64,000 bases of DNA. Source: Mucilaginibacter ginsenosidivorax (GTDB taxonomy: Bacteria; Bacteroidota; Bacteroidia; Sphingobacteriales; Sphingobacteriaceae). The notes beneath the pieces were generated by a model. It made no database searches. It was not told where the DNA came from and saw nothing but the letters and a program-made list of their open reading frames with translations. This document shows positions 9,054-17,127 of this stretch, piece after piece. The stretch covers positions 7,006,001 through 7,070,000 of the forward strand of contig NZ_CP042437.1 in assembly GCF_007971525.1 (NCBI RefSeq). Reading direction: 5' to 3'. The position numbers and the translations under genes are program-made. The first letter of the stretch is position 1. Each line of letters begins with the position of its first letter.

Positions 9054-9782
9054 TTATGGTTTAATAGTTTTCATGGTTTCGGTTAAAAAATCATACACTT
9101 CCTGCATGGGGACTACCGTCCTGGTTACCTTATTGATGTCTTTTCCTTCCGTAGTCCACAGGTAAGGATAAAAGTTAAAAGCCTGGTCACTGTGTACTTT
9201 TTTCAAATCTTCCTTCCATTTTTTCCATCGCAGGCCGTCGTAAAACTGGTTCATATCGCCGTACCAGCAAAAGTTCAAAAATTCGGTATACCCTATGTGC
9301 AGCGCTTCCCACTTTAAGCGCTCAGGTGCCAGGTAATAAATTTTGCCCATATCGGTACCAAATTTGCCGCCGTTGATAGCAAAAAGCCCGCCGTCGGCAT
9401 CATCCGCTATCAACAAAAATGCCGGTTGTTCGCCCAGCTCATTAAAGCTTTTGCCTTTATTCCAGCCCGGGAGGCTTCGTTTTAATTTTTCGCTGCCCGA
9501 TCCTAATATGCGTATCCAACCATTATCAACCAATATTCCGCTGGTAAAATAAATAACCGCGCCCATGTTGGAGTGAGTGGTTACCTGTGTTTGATATAAT
9601 GCATCTTTGCCGTTGGATGCAGGCAAAATTTCGATTTTGTTTTTTGCTGTTTTGATATCTTCTAAAAGCAGGGGCCAGGCAGATGTATCGCTGGTTAATT
9701 CGGCAACAGACCGCAAATTGCTTTGAGCGCATACAGGCAATGTTAAAATGGCCAGCACCAGGAATAGGATTTGTTTTTTCAT
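9054..9782 (-). CDS. DUF2625 family protein with signal peptide
   Basis: The ATG at 9782 is preferred over one 9 codons upstream because MKKQILFLVLAILTLPVCAQS is then a clean signal peptide; the mature protein is about 222 residues. The body matches the DUF2625 family: RSVAELTSDTSAWPLLLEDIKTAKNKIEILPA, LVDNGWIRILGSGSEKLKRSLPGWN, and ADDADGGLFAINGGKFG. The family has no established biochemical role and is usually described from cytoplasmic members, so the export signal is notable. It follows the alpha/beta hydrolase gene by about 44 bases on the same strand, so the two are probably one operon. Confidence 0.82.
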   Translation of the reverse strand: MKKQILFLVLAILTLPVCAQSNLRSVAELTSDTSAWPLLLEDIKTAKNKIEILPASNGKDALYQTQVTTHSNMGAVIYFTSGILVDNGWIRILGSGSEKLKRSLPGWNKGKSFNELGEQPAFLLIADDADGGLFAINGGKFGTDMGKIYYLAPERLKWEALHIGYTEFLNFCWYGDMNQFYDGLRWKKWKEDLKKVHSDQAFNFYPYLWTTEGKDINKVTRTVVPMQEVYDFLTETMKTIKP

Positions 9783-9826
9783 GATTAAAAATGCTGATTT
9801 TTTTAGCAAGCCTTGACAAATAATGT

Positions 9827-10699
9827 TTATTTAACTTCAGGCATACCCTCCGTCAAAAACTCATCAAGCAATGCCACAAATAACGCCGGTACTTTGCTAT
9901 CCGGGTTTGGCGCCATAACTTCGCCCATAAAAGCGCCGTGACTGCCGGGCATAATGGTTAGCCGGCCATGTGGCAATAACCGCGACAACTCTATAGCGTG
10001 CTCGGGCGTTATCACATCCTGGTCGCTTACAATGACCAGGGTAGGGGCCTGGATGGCTTTGATATCGTCGGCATTCCAATCCTTAAAAGTTTGCATCCGT
10101 TGGGCATCCTTATCGTGCATGTTTTGCAACCCGGCCTGGGTATTGCCGGGTATGGCCAGGTAAACATCTTTGTAAATCTGTGGCATCGATGATATATCTG
10201 CATTGCGCATAAAATCCCAAAACCACGGGAATGTGCCGGCGCGTTTATAAAGTGCCGAAATGGCAACCAGTTTATGTACTAATTCGGGATGCCTGATGGC
10301 CAATTGCAGTGTAGTGCTGCCGCCGTTGCTAAAACCCATAACATCGGCACCTTTAATGTTTAACTGTTTTAGCAGTTCGGCCACATCATCGGCATCCTGT
10401 TCAAAAGTTTCGGGGATATCCCTTGCCGATGTACGGCCGTGATTTTGCAGGTCGACGGCAATAACCATGTGGGTTTTGGCAAGTTGTGGCATGATTTTAC
10501 CAAATGACGTATGCATGGTTGAACCGCCACCGTGAATTAATACCAGCGGCTGGCCTTTGCCATGAATTTCGTAATACATTTTTATGCCGTTTACCTGGGC
10601 ATATTTACCGGCATCCTGCGCTTGTGTGGTGGTGGCTGTTGTCATAAGTATAATTATAAAAGTAGTGATCTTAATATATAGCAGCAATGAGTTTTTCAT
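9827..10699 (-). CDS. Secreted alpha/beta-fold hydrolase
   Basis: This 290-residue protein has an N-terminal signal or anchor (residues 1-27, ending TTQAQ). The alpha/beta hydrolase core shows the oxyanion segment HGGGST (about residue 56), the nucleophile elbow GFSNGG (Ser near 125), the acid in VIVSDQDVITPEH (Asp near 229) and the base in GSHGAF (His near 257), so the triad is intact. Substrate class is unknown; esterase or lactonase activity is possible. It is the promoter-proximal gene of a two-gene unit with DUF2625. A well-formed promoter lies so close to the ATG that the transcript may have no leader. Confidence 0.9.
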   Translation of the reverse strand: MKNSLLLYIKITTFIIILMTTATTTQAQDAGKYAQVNGIKMYYEIHGKGQPLVLIHGGGSTMHTSFGKIMPQLAKTHMVIAVDLQNHGRTSARDIPETFEQDADDVAELLKQLNIKGADVMGFSNGGSTTLQLAIRHPELVHKLVAISALYKRAGTFPWFWDFMRNADISSMPQIYKDVYLAIPGNTQAGLQNMHDKDAQRMQTFKDWNADDIKAIQAPTLVIVSDQDVITPEHAIELSRLLPHGRLTIMPGSHGAFMGEVMAPNPDSKVPALFVALLDEFLTEGMPEVK

Positions 10700-11030
10700 G
10701 ATTCAAAGTTAGGACGAAGAGCCAACGGTGCAAACAGCAATGCGCGACAAAGTAACGGGTGGTTTACGACAAGATGTACAAAAGTGTACCTGCAAATCAA
10801 GGGTAACAATTCATTTACAATACGCCGGGTGTCAAAAATAAGTGTGTATTTATTACACAGTGAGCAGCTAAATCGTTAATATTGTTAACCAATTAGTTAG
10901 CCGGTACTTTTTTACCGTTACATAATACATTTTTATCGAGGGGCCTAATCAGCCTATTCCCGCAGCCCTTGAGGAGGACTTCCGGCAGGCTTATTGGCAA
11001 CAAATGTACATCAACTAAATCTCTCAAATA
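10700..11030. other. 331-bp divergent intergenic region
   Basis: The region separates the minus-strand hydrolase from the plus-strand ThuA/dehydrogenase operon. It holds the hydrolase promoter at its left end and a 17-bp palindrome, TGTGTA-N5-TACACA, at 10843-10859 that could be a regulator site. A TACATTTT stretch near 10926 is a weak candidate -7 box for the operon. No coding sequence is seen. Confidence 0.6.
10704..10734 (-). promoter_or_regulatory. Promoter of the alpha/beta hydrolase gene, probably leaderless
   Basis: On the minus strand TTTG (10731-10734), a 19-nt spacer and TAACTTTG (10704-10711) match the Bacteroidota -33/-7 promoter. The -7 box ends 4 nt before the ATG at 10699, so the predicted start of transcription falls at the start codon. 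Confidence 0.65.
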
Positions 11031-14000
11031 ATGTCATTAAAATTAAAACTCACCTGTATTTTATTGATAGGGCTCAGTTTTGGGCTGTATTCATTTAAAA
11101 AAACTGTTCCGCGGCAGCACGTGCTGGTTTTTTCAAAAACATTGGGCTGGCATCATTCCTGCATTCCGTTTGGGATAGCCGCTATCCAAAAACTGGGTAA
11201 AGAAAATAACTTCGATGTTGATACCACAACCAATTCTGAAGCTTTTACCGATGAGAACCTGAAAAAATATGATGCCGTTATATTTCAGTGTACTACAGGC
11301 AATGTACTTAATGCCATGCAGCAGGCAGCTTTTGAGCGGTATATACAGGCCGGGGGCGGATATGCAGGTTTCCATTCGGCTGCCGATACTGAGTACGACT
11401 GGCCATGGTACGGTAAACTGGTGGGCGCGTATTTTTCAAGCCATCCCAATAATTCAAATATCCGTACGGCTACTATAGATGTTACCGACCGCACAAACCC
11501 TATTACCGCAGGTTTACCTGCCCGCTGGGAACGTACTGATGAATGGTACAACTATAAATCAATCTATGGTGGCATTCATGTTTTGGCCAGCCTTGACGAA
11601 AATACTTATGATGGTGGTACCAACGGGGCCAATCACCCTATAACCTGGTTTCATGAGTTTGACGGTGGCCGTTCATTTTACACCGGCTGTGGCCATACCG
11701 ACGAAAGCTATAGTGACCCTTTATTTTTAGGACAGATGCTTGGCGGTATTAAATACGCCATGGGCAACGGCAAACCGCTGGATTATAGTAAAGCATACGC
11801 CAAAGTATCGCCAGATCAAACCCGCTTTATTAAAACGGTATTGATTAGCAACGTGGCATCGCCTATGGAGTTGGCCTGCGCCAAAGACGGACGCGTGTTT
11901 TTTACTCAGCTGATGGGTGATTTTTCGGTTTATAATACCAAAACCAACCAGTTTAAGGTGATCCATAAATTCCCCATCACTTACCAGGGGGGCACCGGAG
12001 TTATTGGCCTAACGCTTGACCCGAATTTTGAAATCAACCAGTTTGTTTACATCTATTACATGCCCGAAGGGCAAACCATCGAGCCTTTAAATTTTCAGCT
12101 TTCGCGCTTTAAATTGAGCCCGGCTAATGTGCTCGATTTGAAATCAGAAAAAATACTTTTAAAAGTGCCCGTACAGATTGTGAGCGGCGCGCACCATGGC
12201 GGCTCTTTAGCCTGGGATAAAAACGGCAACCTGTACCTGTCCACCGGTGATAGTTCGAGCCCATTCCCGGCCGACGGTTACGCACCGCTTGACGAACGCC
12301 CCGGCAAAGAACATTTTAGCCTGGATGCCCAGCGTAGCGCAGGCAATACCAACGACTTTAAGGGCAAAATATTACGGATTCATCCCGAGGCTGATGGCAC
12401 CTATACTATTCCCGAAGGAAACCTTTTTCCTAAAGGTATGGCCAAAACCAAACCCGAAATTTATGTAATGGGTTGCCGTAACCCATACCGCATTGCGGTA
12501 AACCCCAATACCTCGGTTTTATACTGGGGCGAGATAGGGCCCGATGCCGGTAACGATTCGCCACGTGGCCCGCGCGGTTATGACGAGTTTAACCAGGCGC
12601 GCAAGGCGGGTAACTTTGGCTGGCCGTATTTTGTAGGCAACAACTTTGCCTACTCGCACTGGGATTTTGTTACAGGCACACCCGGGCCAATGTTTGATGC
12701 TAAACGCCCGGTAAATAACTCGCCCAATAATACAGGCCTAAATGTATTGCCGCCGGCTACGCCAGCCATGATCTGGTACCCCTATGCTGCATCGGATGAG
12801 TTCCCGGAGCTGGGGTTAGGCGGACGCTGTGCTATCGGGGGCGATTTTTACGAGTATAACGCCAATGTTAAAAACCCCAATAAGTTCCCTGATTATTACG
12901 ACGGCAAATTGTTTGTGGCCGACTGGATGCGCAACTGGGTAATAAGCCTCACGTTTGATGAAAACGAAAACTATGTACGCAACGAAGCCTTTATGCCCGC
13001 CAATGGCGATTTCAGGAGGCCTATAGATATGCAATTTGGCCCCGATGGTGCTTTATATATGCTGGAATACGGATCGGTGTACGGGGCGCAAAACGAAGAT
13101 GCCCGCCTGGTGAAAATTGAATACAACACCGGCAACCGTGTGCCCATTGCTAAAGCAGGTATTACTGATACTGCTATGCAAGCCTACTACCAGCATACCA
13201 AATATCTTACTGCCGAGTTGAAAGAAATGCCGGTAAAAAAAGAGATATCGGGTCAGGCACCGCTAACTGTAGGTTTTAACAGCCAGAACAGTAAAGATTT
13301 GGATGATGACGATAAAATAACCTATCAGTGGTTGTTTGATGGTAAAACAGTGGGTGCTAACACAGCTTCGGCAAGCTATACCTACACTAAGCCGGGTGTT
13401 TACAAGGCTATTTTAAAAGTTACCGATAAAGGTGGTGCTACAGGGCGCGATACGATTATGGTGAGGGTGGGCAATACCCGGCCGGTAGTTACCATTACCG
13501 GCACCGGCAATAAATCATTCATCCAAAAAGGGCAACCCTTTAAATACCATGTGGTGGTAAAGGATAAAGAAGACGGTAAGATAGACCCTAAACGGGTGAA
13601 ATTATATTACATCTACAATCCACAGCCATCAGCAGATGGTAAAACGGTGCAAAATCTGGCTGCTTTATCGGCCAGCGAAATAAGCTATCCCGGTAAGGCG
13701 TTGATGGCCAACAGCGATTGTAAATCGTGCCACCTGGCCAGCAAAACAGCGGTAGGGCCAAGCTTTATAGCAATAGCCAAAAGGTATAAAACACAAAAAG
13801 GATCGGTTGATAAGCTATCCAAAAAGATCATAGCCGGTGGCGCGGGCAGCTGGGGAACCGAGCATGTCATGAGCGCGCACCCACAGCTTTCGGCAGCCGA
13901 TACCAAGGAGATTGTAAAATACATTTTCTCACTTACCGACAAAAAGGGTAAGGCTACTGCCTTACCACTTACCGGCAGCCTGAACCTGAAATTTAGCGAT

Positions 14001-14474
14001 GCCGAACCGCGCGGGCAGTACACGCTGTTTGCATCCTACACTGATAAAGGCGGTAAGGCAGTTGGTCCGCTTACCGGTACCGATGTGGTAACCTTACGCA
14101 ATGCCGATGTAAAGGCAGTTTATGCTGATGAATTAAAAGGCTTCAATCGTTTCAAGGACGATTTGTCGTTGGGCAATCATAAGTCGTTTGTGTTGTTCAG
14201 GGATGTGGATTTAACCGATATTAAAAAACTGAGCTTTCAATACGCATCAAAGGGTGTTGATGGCCAGATTGAAGTACGGATGGATTCACAGGCTGGCCCC
14301 GTTATTTGCTCGGCAAATTATAGCGATACCGGCAGTTGGGATAAGCTGGCTTGGTTGAGTGGCGATGTGCAAAAAACAGTTACCGGCAAACATAACGTAT
14401 TTGTTTTTGCCATTAAACGTACCAAACCAAATGATGGCATCCTTAAATTAAGCGATATTCGCTTCGGTGAATAA
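11031..14474 (+). CDS. Secreted fusion: ThuA - PQQ-type sugar dehydrogenase - PKD - cytochrome c - CBM6-like
   Basis: This 1,147-residue protein has an N-terminal signal or anchor (residues 1-24). Domains in order: ThuA (about 30-245; AGGGYAGFHSAADTEYDWPWY), a GSDH/PQQ-dependent dehydrogenase six-bladed propeller (about 265-700; GAHHGGSLAWDKNGNLY, GCRNPYRIAVN), a PKD/Ig-like domain (about 740-825), a class I cytochrome c with CKSCH near residue 897 and a probable Met ligand in HVMSAHP, and a C-terminal CBM6-like beta-sandwich (about 1010-1147). Known members of the dehydrogenase family oxidise sugars or sugar alcohols; the fused haem could accept the electrons. It is the first gene of an operon with two sugar isomerase-like proteins, suggesting oxidation and conversion of a sugar in the periplasm. 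The substrate is unknown. Confidence 0.9.
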   Translation: MSLKLKLTCILLIGLSFGLYSFKKTVPRQHVLVFSKTLGWHHSCIPFGIAAIQKLGKENNFDVDTTTNSEAFTDENLKKYDAVIFQCTTGNVLNAMQQAAFERYIQAGGGYAGFHSAADTEYDWPWYGKLVGAYFSSHPNNSNIRTATIDVTDRTNPITAGLPARWERTDEWYNYKSIYGGIHVLASLDENTYDGGTNGANHPITWFHEFDGGRSFYTGCGHTDESYSDPLFLGQMLGGIKYAMGNGKPLDYSKAYAKVSPDQTRFIKTVLISNVASPMELACAKDGRVFFTQLMGDFSVYNTKTNQFKVIHKFPITYQGGTGVIGLTLDPNFEINQFVYIYYMPEGQTIEPLNFQLSRFKLSPANVLDLKSEKILLKVPVQIVSGAHHGGSLAWDKNGNLYLSTGDSSSPFPADGYAPLDERPGKEHFSLDAQRSAGNTNDFKGKILRIHPEADGTYTIPEGNLFPKGMAKTKPEIYVMGCRNPYRIAVNPNTSVLYWGEIGPDAGNDSPRGPRGYDEFNQARKAGNFGWPYFVGNNFAYSHWDFVTGTPGPMFDAKRPVNNSPNNTGLNVLPPATPAMIWYPYAASDEFPELGLGGRCAIGGDFYEYNANVKNPNKFPDYYDGKLFVADWMRNWVISLTFDENENYVRNEAFMPANGDFRRPIDMQFGPDGALYMLEYGSVYGAQNEDARLVKIEYNTGNRVPIAKAGITDTAMQAYYQHTKYLTAELKEMPVKKEISGQAPLTVGFNSQNSKDLDDDDKITYQWLFDGKTVGANTASASYTYTKPGVYKAILKVTDKGGATGRDTIMVRVGNTRPVVTITGTGNKSFIQKGQPFKYHVVVKDKEDGKIDPKRVKLYYIYNPQPSADGKTVQNLAALSASEISYPGKALMANSDCKSCHLASKTAVGPSFIAIAKRYKTQKGSVDKLSKKIIAGGAGSWGTEHVMSAHPQLSAADTKEIVKYIFSLTDKKGKATALPLTGSLNLKFSDAEPRGQYTLFASYTDKGGKAVGPLTGTDVVTLRNADVKAVYADELKGFNRFKDDLSLGNHKSFVLFRDVDLTDIKKLSFQYASKGVDGQIEVRMDSQAGPVICSANYSDTGSWDKLAWLSGDVQKTVTGKHNVFVFAIKRTKPNDGILKLSDIRFGE

Positions 14475-14498
14475 TTAAAAACACATAGAATACCATAT

Positions 14499-15359
14499 AT
14501 GAAAACATCATCAGTAATTTTAAATGCCTGCGTGGGCTTAACTTTATTAACCTGTAATGCTTTTGCACAAAGCGGCAAGCCGGTTTTTATTGGTAAAATA
14601 GGCGTGCAAGCCTATACCTTCCGCAGTAGTATGCCCAGGGCAACGATATCCGTACTGGATACAATTAAAGCAATGGGTATAACTGAACTGGAAGGACAGG
14701 AACCCAAGGGCATGACGCCCGAAGCTTTCCGTAAGCTTTGTAACGAAAGAGGAATCAGCATCCCATCGATAGGAGCCGGGTATGATGATATAGTAAAAAG
14801 CCCGGCCCAGGTAGTGAAACAGGCTAAAGCGTTAGGTGCCAAATATGTAATGGTAGCCTGGATTCCGCATGGTAAGGAATTTACCCTGGAAGATGCCAAA
14901 AAAGCCGTTAACGATTTTAATACCGTTGGCAAATACCTTGCAGAGGCGGGGATTACGTTTTGCTACCATAACCATGGTTATGAATTTGGACCATATGAGG
15001 ATGGTACACTGTTTGACTACATTGCCAAAAATACCGACCCAAAGTATGTATCATTCGAGATTGACTTGCTGTGGTCGTTCCATGGCGGGCAGGACCCAGC
15101 TAAGCTGATAGAAAAATATCCAACCCGCATTAAACTGATGCACCTGAAGGATATACGTAAAGGCGTAGCCAATGACCTTACCGGTGGCACCGATACTAAA
15201 AACGACGTAGCCCTTGGCACTGGCCAGATTGATATCCCAGCCGTGCTTAAAGCAGCAAGGAAAGCGGGCGTAAGGCATTATTTTATTGAGGATGAAAGCC
15301 CTTCGTACGCCACGCAGATTCCTGTTACTATTGAATATATTAAAGGTTTAAAATACTAA
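14499..15359 (+). CDS. Exported sugar phosphate isomerase/epimerase-like TIM-barrel protein
   Basis: This 286-residue protein has a signal peptide (residues 1-24, ending NAFAQ) and an AP-endonuclease-2/xylose-isomerase-like TIM barrel. Metal-site segments are visible: CYHNHGYEF near residue 154, SFEIDLLWSFHGGQDP near 187, LMHLKDIRKG near 212 and HYFIEDESPS near 262. Such proteins isomerise, epimerise or cleave sugars and keto-sugars. It starts 24 bases after the large dehydrogenase fusion and 3 bases before a second TIM-barrel gene, so the three are an operon. Acting outside the cytoplasm fits processing of an oxidised sugar, not of a sugar phosphate. Confidence 0.87.
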   Translation: MKTSSVILNACVGLTLLTCNAFAQSGKPVFIGKIGVQAYTFRSSMPRATISVLDTIKAMGITELEGQEPKGMTPEAFRKLCNERGISIPSIGAGYDDIVKSPAQVVKQAKALGAKYVMVAWIPHGKEFTLEDAKKAVNDFNTVGKYLAEAGITFCYHNHGYEFGPYEDGTLFDYIAKNTDPKYVSFEIDLLWSFHGGQDPAKLIEKYPTRIKLMHLKDIRKGVANDLTGGTDTKNDVALGTGQIDIPAVLKAARKAGVRHYFIEDESPSYATQIPVTIEYIKGLKY

Positions 15360-15362
15360 CAT

Positions 15363-16304
15363 ATGGCCGGGGCATTAAACAGGCGGCAGGTGTTAAAAAC
15401 AATTGGTTTGGCAACTGGTGCCGCGGTATTGGGTGGGCCGGTTACGGCAGCTATCAAGGTGGATAAGAAGCCTGCTAACGGCTTTGTTTATTCGCTGAAC
15501 ATGAGCACCATCCGAGGCCATAACCTGGGCTTTGTAAAGGAGTTGGAGATAGCGGCTAAGGCCGGATTTACATCTGTAGAGATCTGGCTGGATACGCTGC
15601 ATACTTACCTCCAGGGTGGTGGCACTATAACCGAAGCCAAAAAAATCATCGACGGGCTTGGCCTTAAAGTGGAGGATGCCATAGGTTTTGCACCCTGGAT
15701 AGCAAATGATGACACCATCCGTGCCAAAGCCCTGACCGACCTGCAAACGGATATGGACCTGTTGGCCAAATTAGGCTGCCCCCGGATAGCAGCCCCACCA
15801 GCCGGAGGCACAAAAGAGCCGATAAGTCTTGATGCCACTACCGAACGGTACGCCACCATCCTGAAAATGGGCAAACAAAGTGGTGTTATCCCACAACTGG
15901 AAATGTGGGGCGCATCTGTTAACCTGAAGCATGTAAGCGATGTGCTATATGTGGTATCATCCTTAGGTGACGCAGATGCCAGGGTGCTGCTGGATCTATT
16001 CCACTTTTTTAAGGGTGGATCGCCGGTTGGGAGCCTGAATTTTGTTGGCAAACAGGCACTGGATATTATACACGTAAACGACTATCCGGCCGGAATTACA
16101 CCTGCCCAAATCTCGGAACCTGACAGGATTTATGTAGGCGACGGCATAGCGCCCGTAAAACAGATATTACAATTAGCGAAACACCCCGATAAACCATTAG
16201 TGATATCCTTTGAAGTATTTAACAAAAGCTACTATGCGCAGGATGCGTTGAAGGTGGCTAAAACGGCGTTGGAGAAAATGAAAGCGGTTACGGTGGGGAT
16301 GTAG
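15363..16304 (+). CDS. Tat-exported sugar isomerase/epimerase-like TIM-barrel protein
   Basis: This 313-residue protein begins with a twin-arginine type signal (NRRQVLKTIGLATGAAVLGG, residues 6-25), so it is probably exported folded. The rest is a second xylose-isomerase-like TIM barrel, with VEIWLDTLH, PQLEMWGASVN near residue 177, LLDLFHFFKGGSP near 211 and IIHVNDYPAG near 236 contributing conserved acidic and His positions. Its ATG lies 3 bases after the stop of the preceding isomerase gene, showing translational coupling. Tat export suggests that a metal is bound before secretion. It is the last gene of the operon and is followed by a hairpin repeat. Confidence 0.87.
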   Translation: MAGALNRRQVLKTIGLATGAAVLGGPVTAAIKVDKKPANGFVYSLNMSTIRGHNLGFVKELEIAAKAGFTSVEIWLDTLHTYLQGGGTITEAKKIIDGLGLKVEDAIGFAPWIANDDTIRAKALTDLQTDMDLLAKLGCPRIAAPPAGGTKEPISLDATTERYATILKMGKQSGVIPQLEMWGASVNLKHVSDVLYVVSSLGDADARVLLDLFHFFKGGSPVGSLNFVGKQALDIIHVNDYPAGITPAQISEPDRIYVGDGIAPVKQILQLAKHPDKPLVISFEVFNKSYYAQDALKVAKTALEKMKAVTVGM

Positions 16305-16312
16305 AAAATTAT

Positions 16313-16389
16313 CGTCATTGCGAGGTACGAAGCAATCCCGAACTATGCAGGACTTAGCATGTAGAGGATTGCTTTGTACCTCAATGACG
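16313..16389. repeat. Long imperfect hairpin repeat (CGTCATTG type)
   Basis: The arms run from CGTCATTGCGAGG (16313 on, to 16338) to CCTCAATGACG (back to 16366), about 24 paired bases with a loop of about 27 nt. It sits between the convergent isomerase and DinB-like genes. A diverged partial copy (CCTCGATTGCTTC...GCAATGAC, about 16457-16484) follows, so at least two insertions or a decayed repeat lie here. It resembles the dispersed CGTCATTGCGAGG repeats seen in many Bacteroidota genomes (recalled, not searched). Confidence 0.8.
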
Positions 16390-16505
16390 GATATTTGATA
16401 TTGATAGTCAATAGCTTGCAAACACGTCGTTATATTCGCAATGTGATTCGCCAAGTCCTCGATTGCTTCTGGTCTTGCAATGACATAATCAGTGGGATGT
16501 AAAAC

Positions 16506-17024
16506 TCACACCCCATACCTCTCCTTCAAAAGATTATGATGGTGTACATTATGCCCAACCACCATCCATCCCACGCTTCTTGCTGTATAGACCGGGGTGT
16601 TATCGAATTTAAAATCCAGCATAGCGTCAGTCATATGTTTGTAAAGGCTGATGGTAGCGTCCCTGATGATTATGAATTCGTCGGCTATATCGGTTAGCGT
16701 CCGGTTTTGCGCGTTAAAATCTTTGTTATAATCTTCGCCCTGCGGTAACTCCAGTATGGCGTTTACCCGTCTTGTACAACAAAATGCCTTATAGGCGTAA
16801 TATCTTTCATCGTCATTCAGATGAATAAAAACCTGTTTCACCGTCCATTTGCCTTCGGCATAACTGTGATTTTCTGCGGATGCCGGAATCGACCTGATCA
16901 AGTTAATGGTTTGTTGTTTGTTAATCTCCAATGCTTCAATGAGGTCATCGCCTTCGGCTAAATCGAAAAAATAGGGGTACCAGGAGGGTGCATCCTCAAT
17001 GTATGGGCGGCCAATTTTTATCAT
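16506..17024 (-). CDS. DinB-like (DUF664-type) metal-binding protein
   Basis: This 172-residue cytoplasmic protein has the four-helix DinB/YfiT-like fold. The three expected metal-binding histidines are visible: one in VFIHLNDDERYYAY near residue 69 and two in VVGHNVHHHNLLKERY near residues 158-163. Proteins of this superfamily are metal-dependent transferases or hydrolases, some using bacillithiol or mycothiol; this one has no assigned substrate. It is read away from the helicase gene's end with about 100 bases between, both on the minus strand. Function beyond the fold is not known. Confidence 0.85.
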   Translation of the reverse strand: MIKIGRPYIEDAPSWYPYFFDLAEGDDLIEALEINKQQTINLIRSIPASAENHSYAEGKWTVKQVFIHLNDDERYYAYKAFCCTRRVNAILELPQGEDYNKDFNAQNRTLTDIADEFIIIRDATISLYKHMTDAMLDFKFDNTPVYTARSVGWMVVGHNVHHHNLLKERYGV

Positions 17025-17127
17025 CGCTTATCAATAGCTTTTTTTCTTTATGGTAAAGTTACGGTACGTAATTTAATTTCGATGGCATGTGTAACCGACC
17101 AATTTGCGGGCGATATGCGACAGGCTC

